Shown here piece by piece: positions 38,586-38,595 of a stretch of DNA of 38,595 nucleotides. The position numbers and the translations under genes were made by a program. The stretch is from Bacillota bacterium (GTDB lineage Bacteria > Bacillota > Clostridia > Peptostreptococcales > Anaerovoracaceae): NCBI GenBank assembly GCA_017436705.1, contig JAFSCP010000038.1, positions 1 to 38,595 on the forward strand, in the 5' to 3' direction. The notes beneath the pieces were generated by a model, which was given only the letters and a program-made list of their open reading frames with translations, was not told the DNA's origin and made no database searches. Each line of letters begins with the position of its first letter. Positions within the stretch are counted from its first letter, which is position 1.

Positions 38586-38595
38586 AAAACGTAAA

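Overview
The window looks like chromosomal DNA from an anaerobic, low-to-mid GC Gram-positive bacterium, most likely class Clostridia. The signs are strong GGAGG-type ribosome binding sites, extended -10 promoters, rubrerythrin, long-form HPF next to a raiA-type RNA, an SdpR/SdpI pair, a VanR/VanS-like two-component system and an XRE-DUF3169 pair. I see no rRNA, tRNA, CRISPR array, transposase, phage gene or replication origin. Most genes are housekeeping or stress genes in short operons. The interest lies in the regulatory DNA and in a few odd gene architectures.

Layout. 1-5032 (+): the end of an MFS-like membrane protein, a foldback repeat element, and an ABC ATPase with a giant coiled-coil FtsX-like permease. 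5087-9246 (-): acyl-ACP thioesterase, Ogt, rubrerythrin, ProC, and an in-frame HxlR regulator-exonuclease III fusion. A LysE-type exporter (9375-9986, +) diverges from the fusion gene. 10035-12434 (-): an XRE regulator, a 4Fe-4S aldo/keto reductase and a nitroreductase. A curved-DNA spacer and a divergent XRE gene (12692, +) follow. 13209-18938 (-): YhaM-like nuclease, a degenerate CCA transferase/poly(A) polymerase homologue, a short RecD2-like helicase, ComF, a probable raiA noncoding RNA and HPF. 19101-22206 (+): NadE, a PfkB kinase, and BrnQ preceded by a possible leader-peptide attenuator. 22461-26197 (-): a response regulator, a histidine kinase and an Eis-like acetyltransferase. 26382-30579 (+): an MsrA-MsrB lipoprotein, an ECF sigma factor with a novel-looking membrane partner, and SdpR-SdpI. 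30576-35981 (-): XRE, DUF3169, FHA-FtsW, a penicillin-binding protein and two paralogous membrane proteins. 36142-38496 (-): an APC permease and an EamA transporter. The right edge ends on a ribosome-binding-site-like sequence for a gene outside the window.

How the genes fit together. Several units point to coping with oxidative or DNA damage: rubrerythrin, ExoIII, Ogt, extracellular MsrAB, and a Cys-rich HxlR domain fused to ExoIII. A second theme is cell-envelope stress and construction: the ECF sigma/anti-sigma pair, SdpRI, a two-component system, ABC-FtsX export, and FHA-FtsW with its transpeptidase. The strongest regulatory findings are a raiA-like RNA with a complete promoter and terminator between comF and hpf, an Ile/Val-rich mini-ORF overlapping a terminator upstream of brnQ, twin palindromes over the XRE-DUF3169 promoter, and a 15-bp-arm palindrome over the sdpRI promoter. 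All calls come from reading the sequence; no database search was run.
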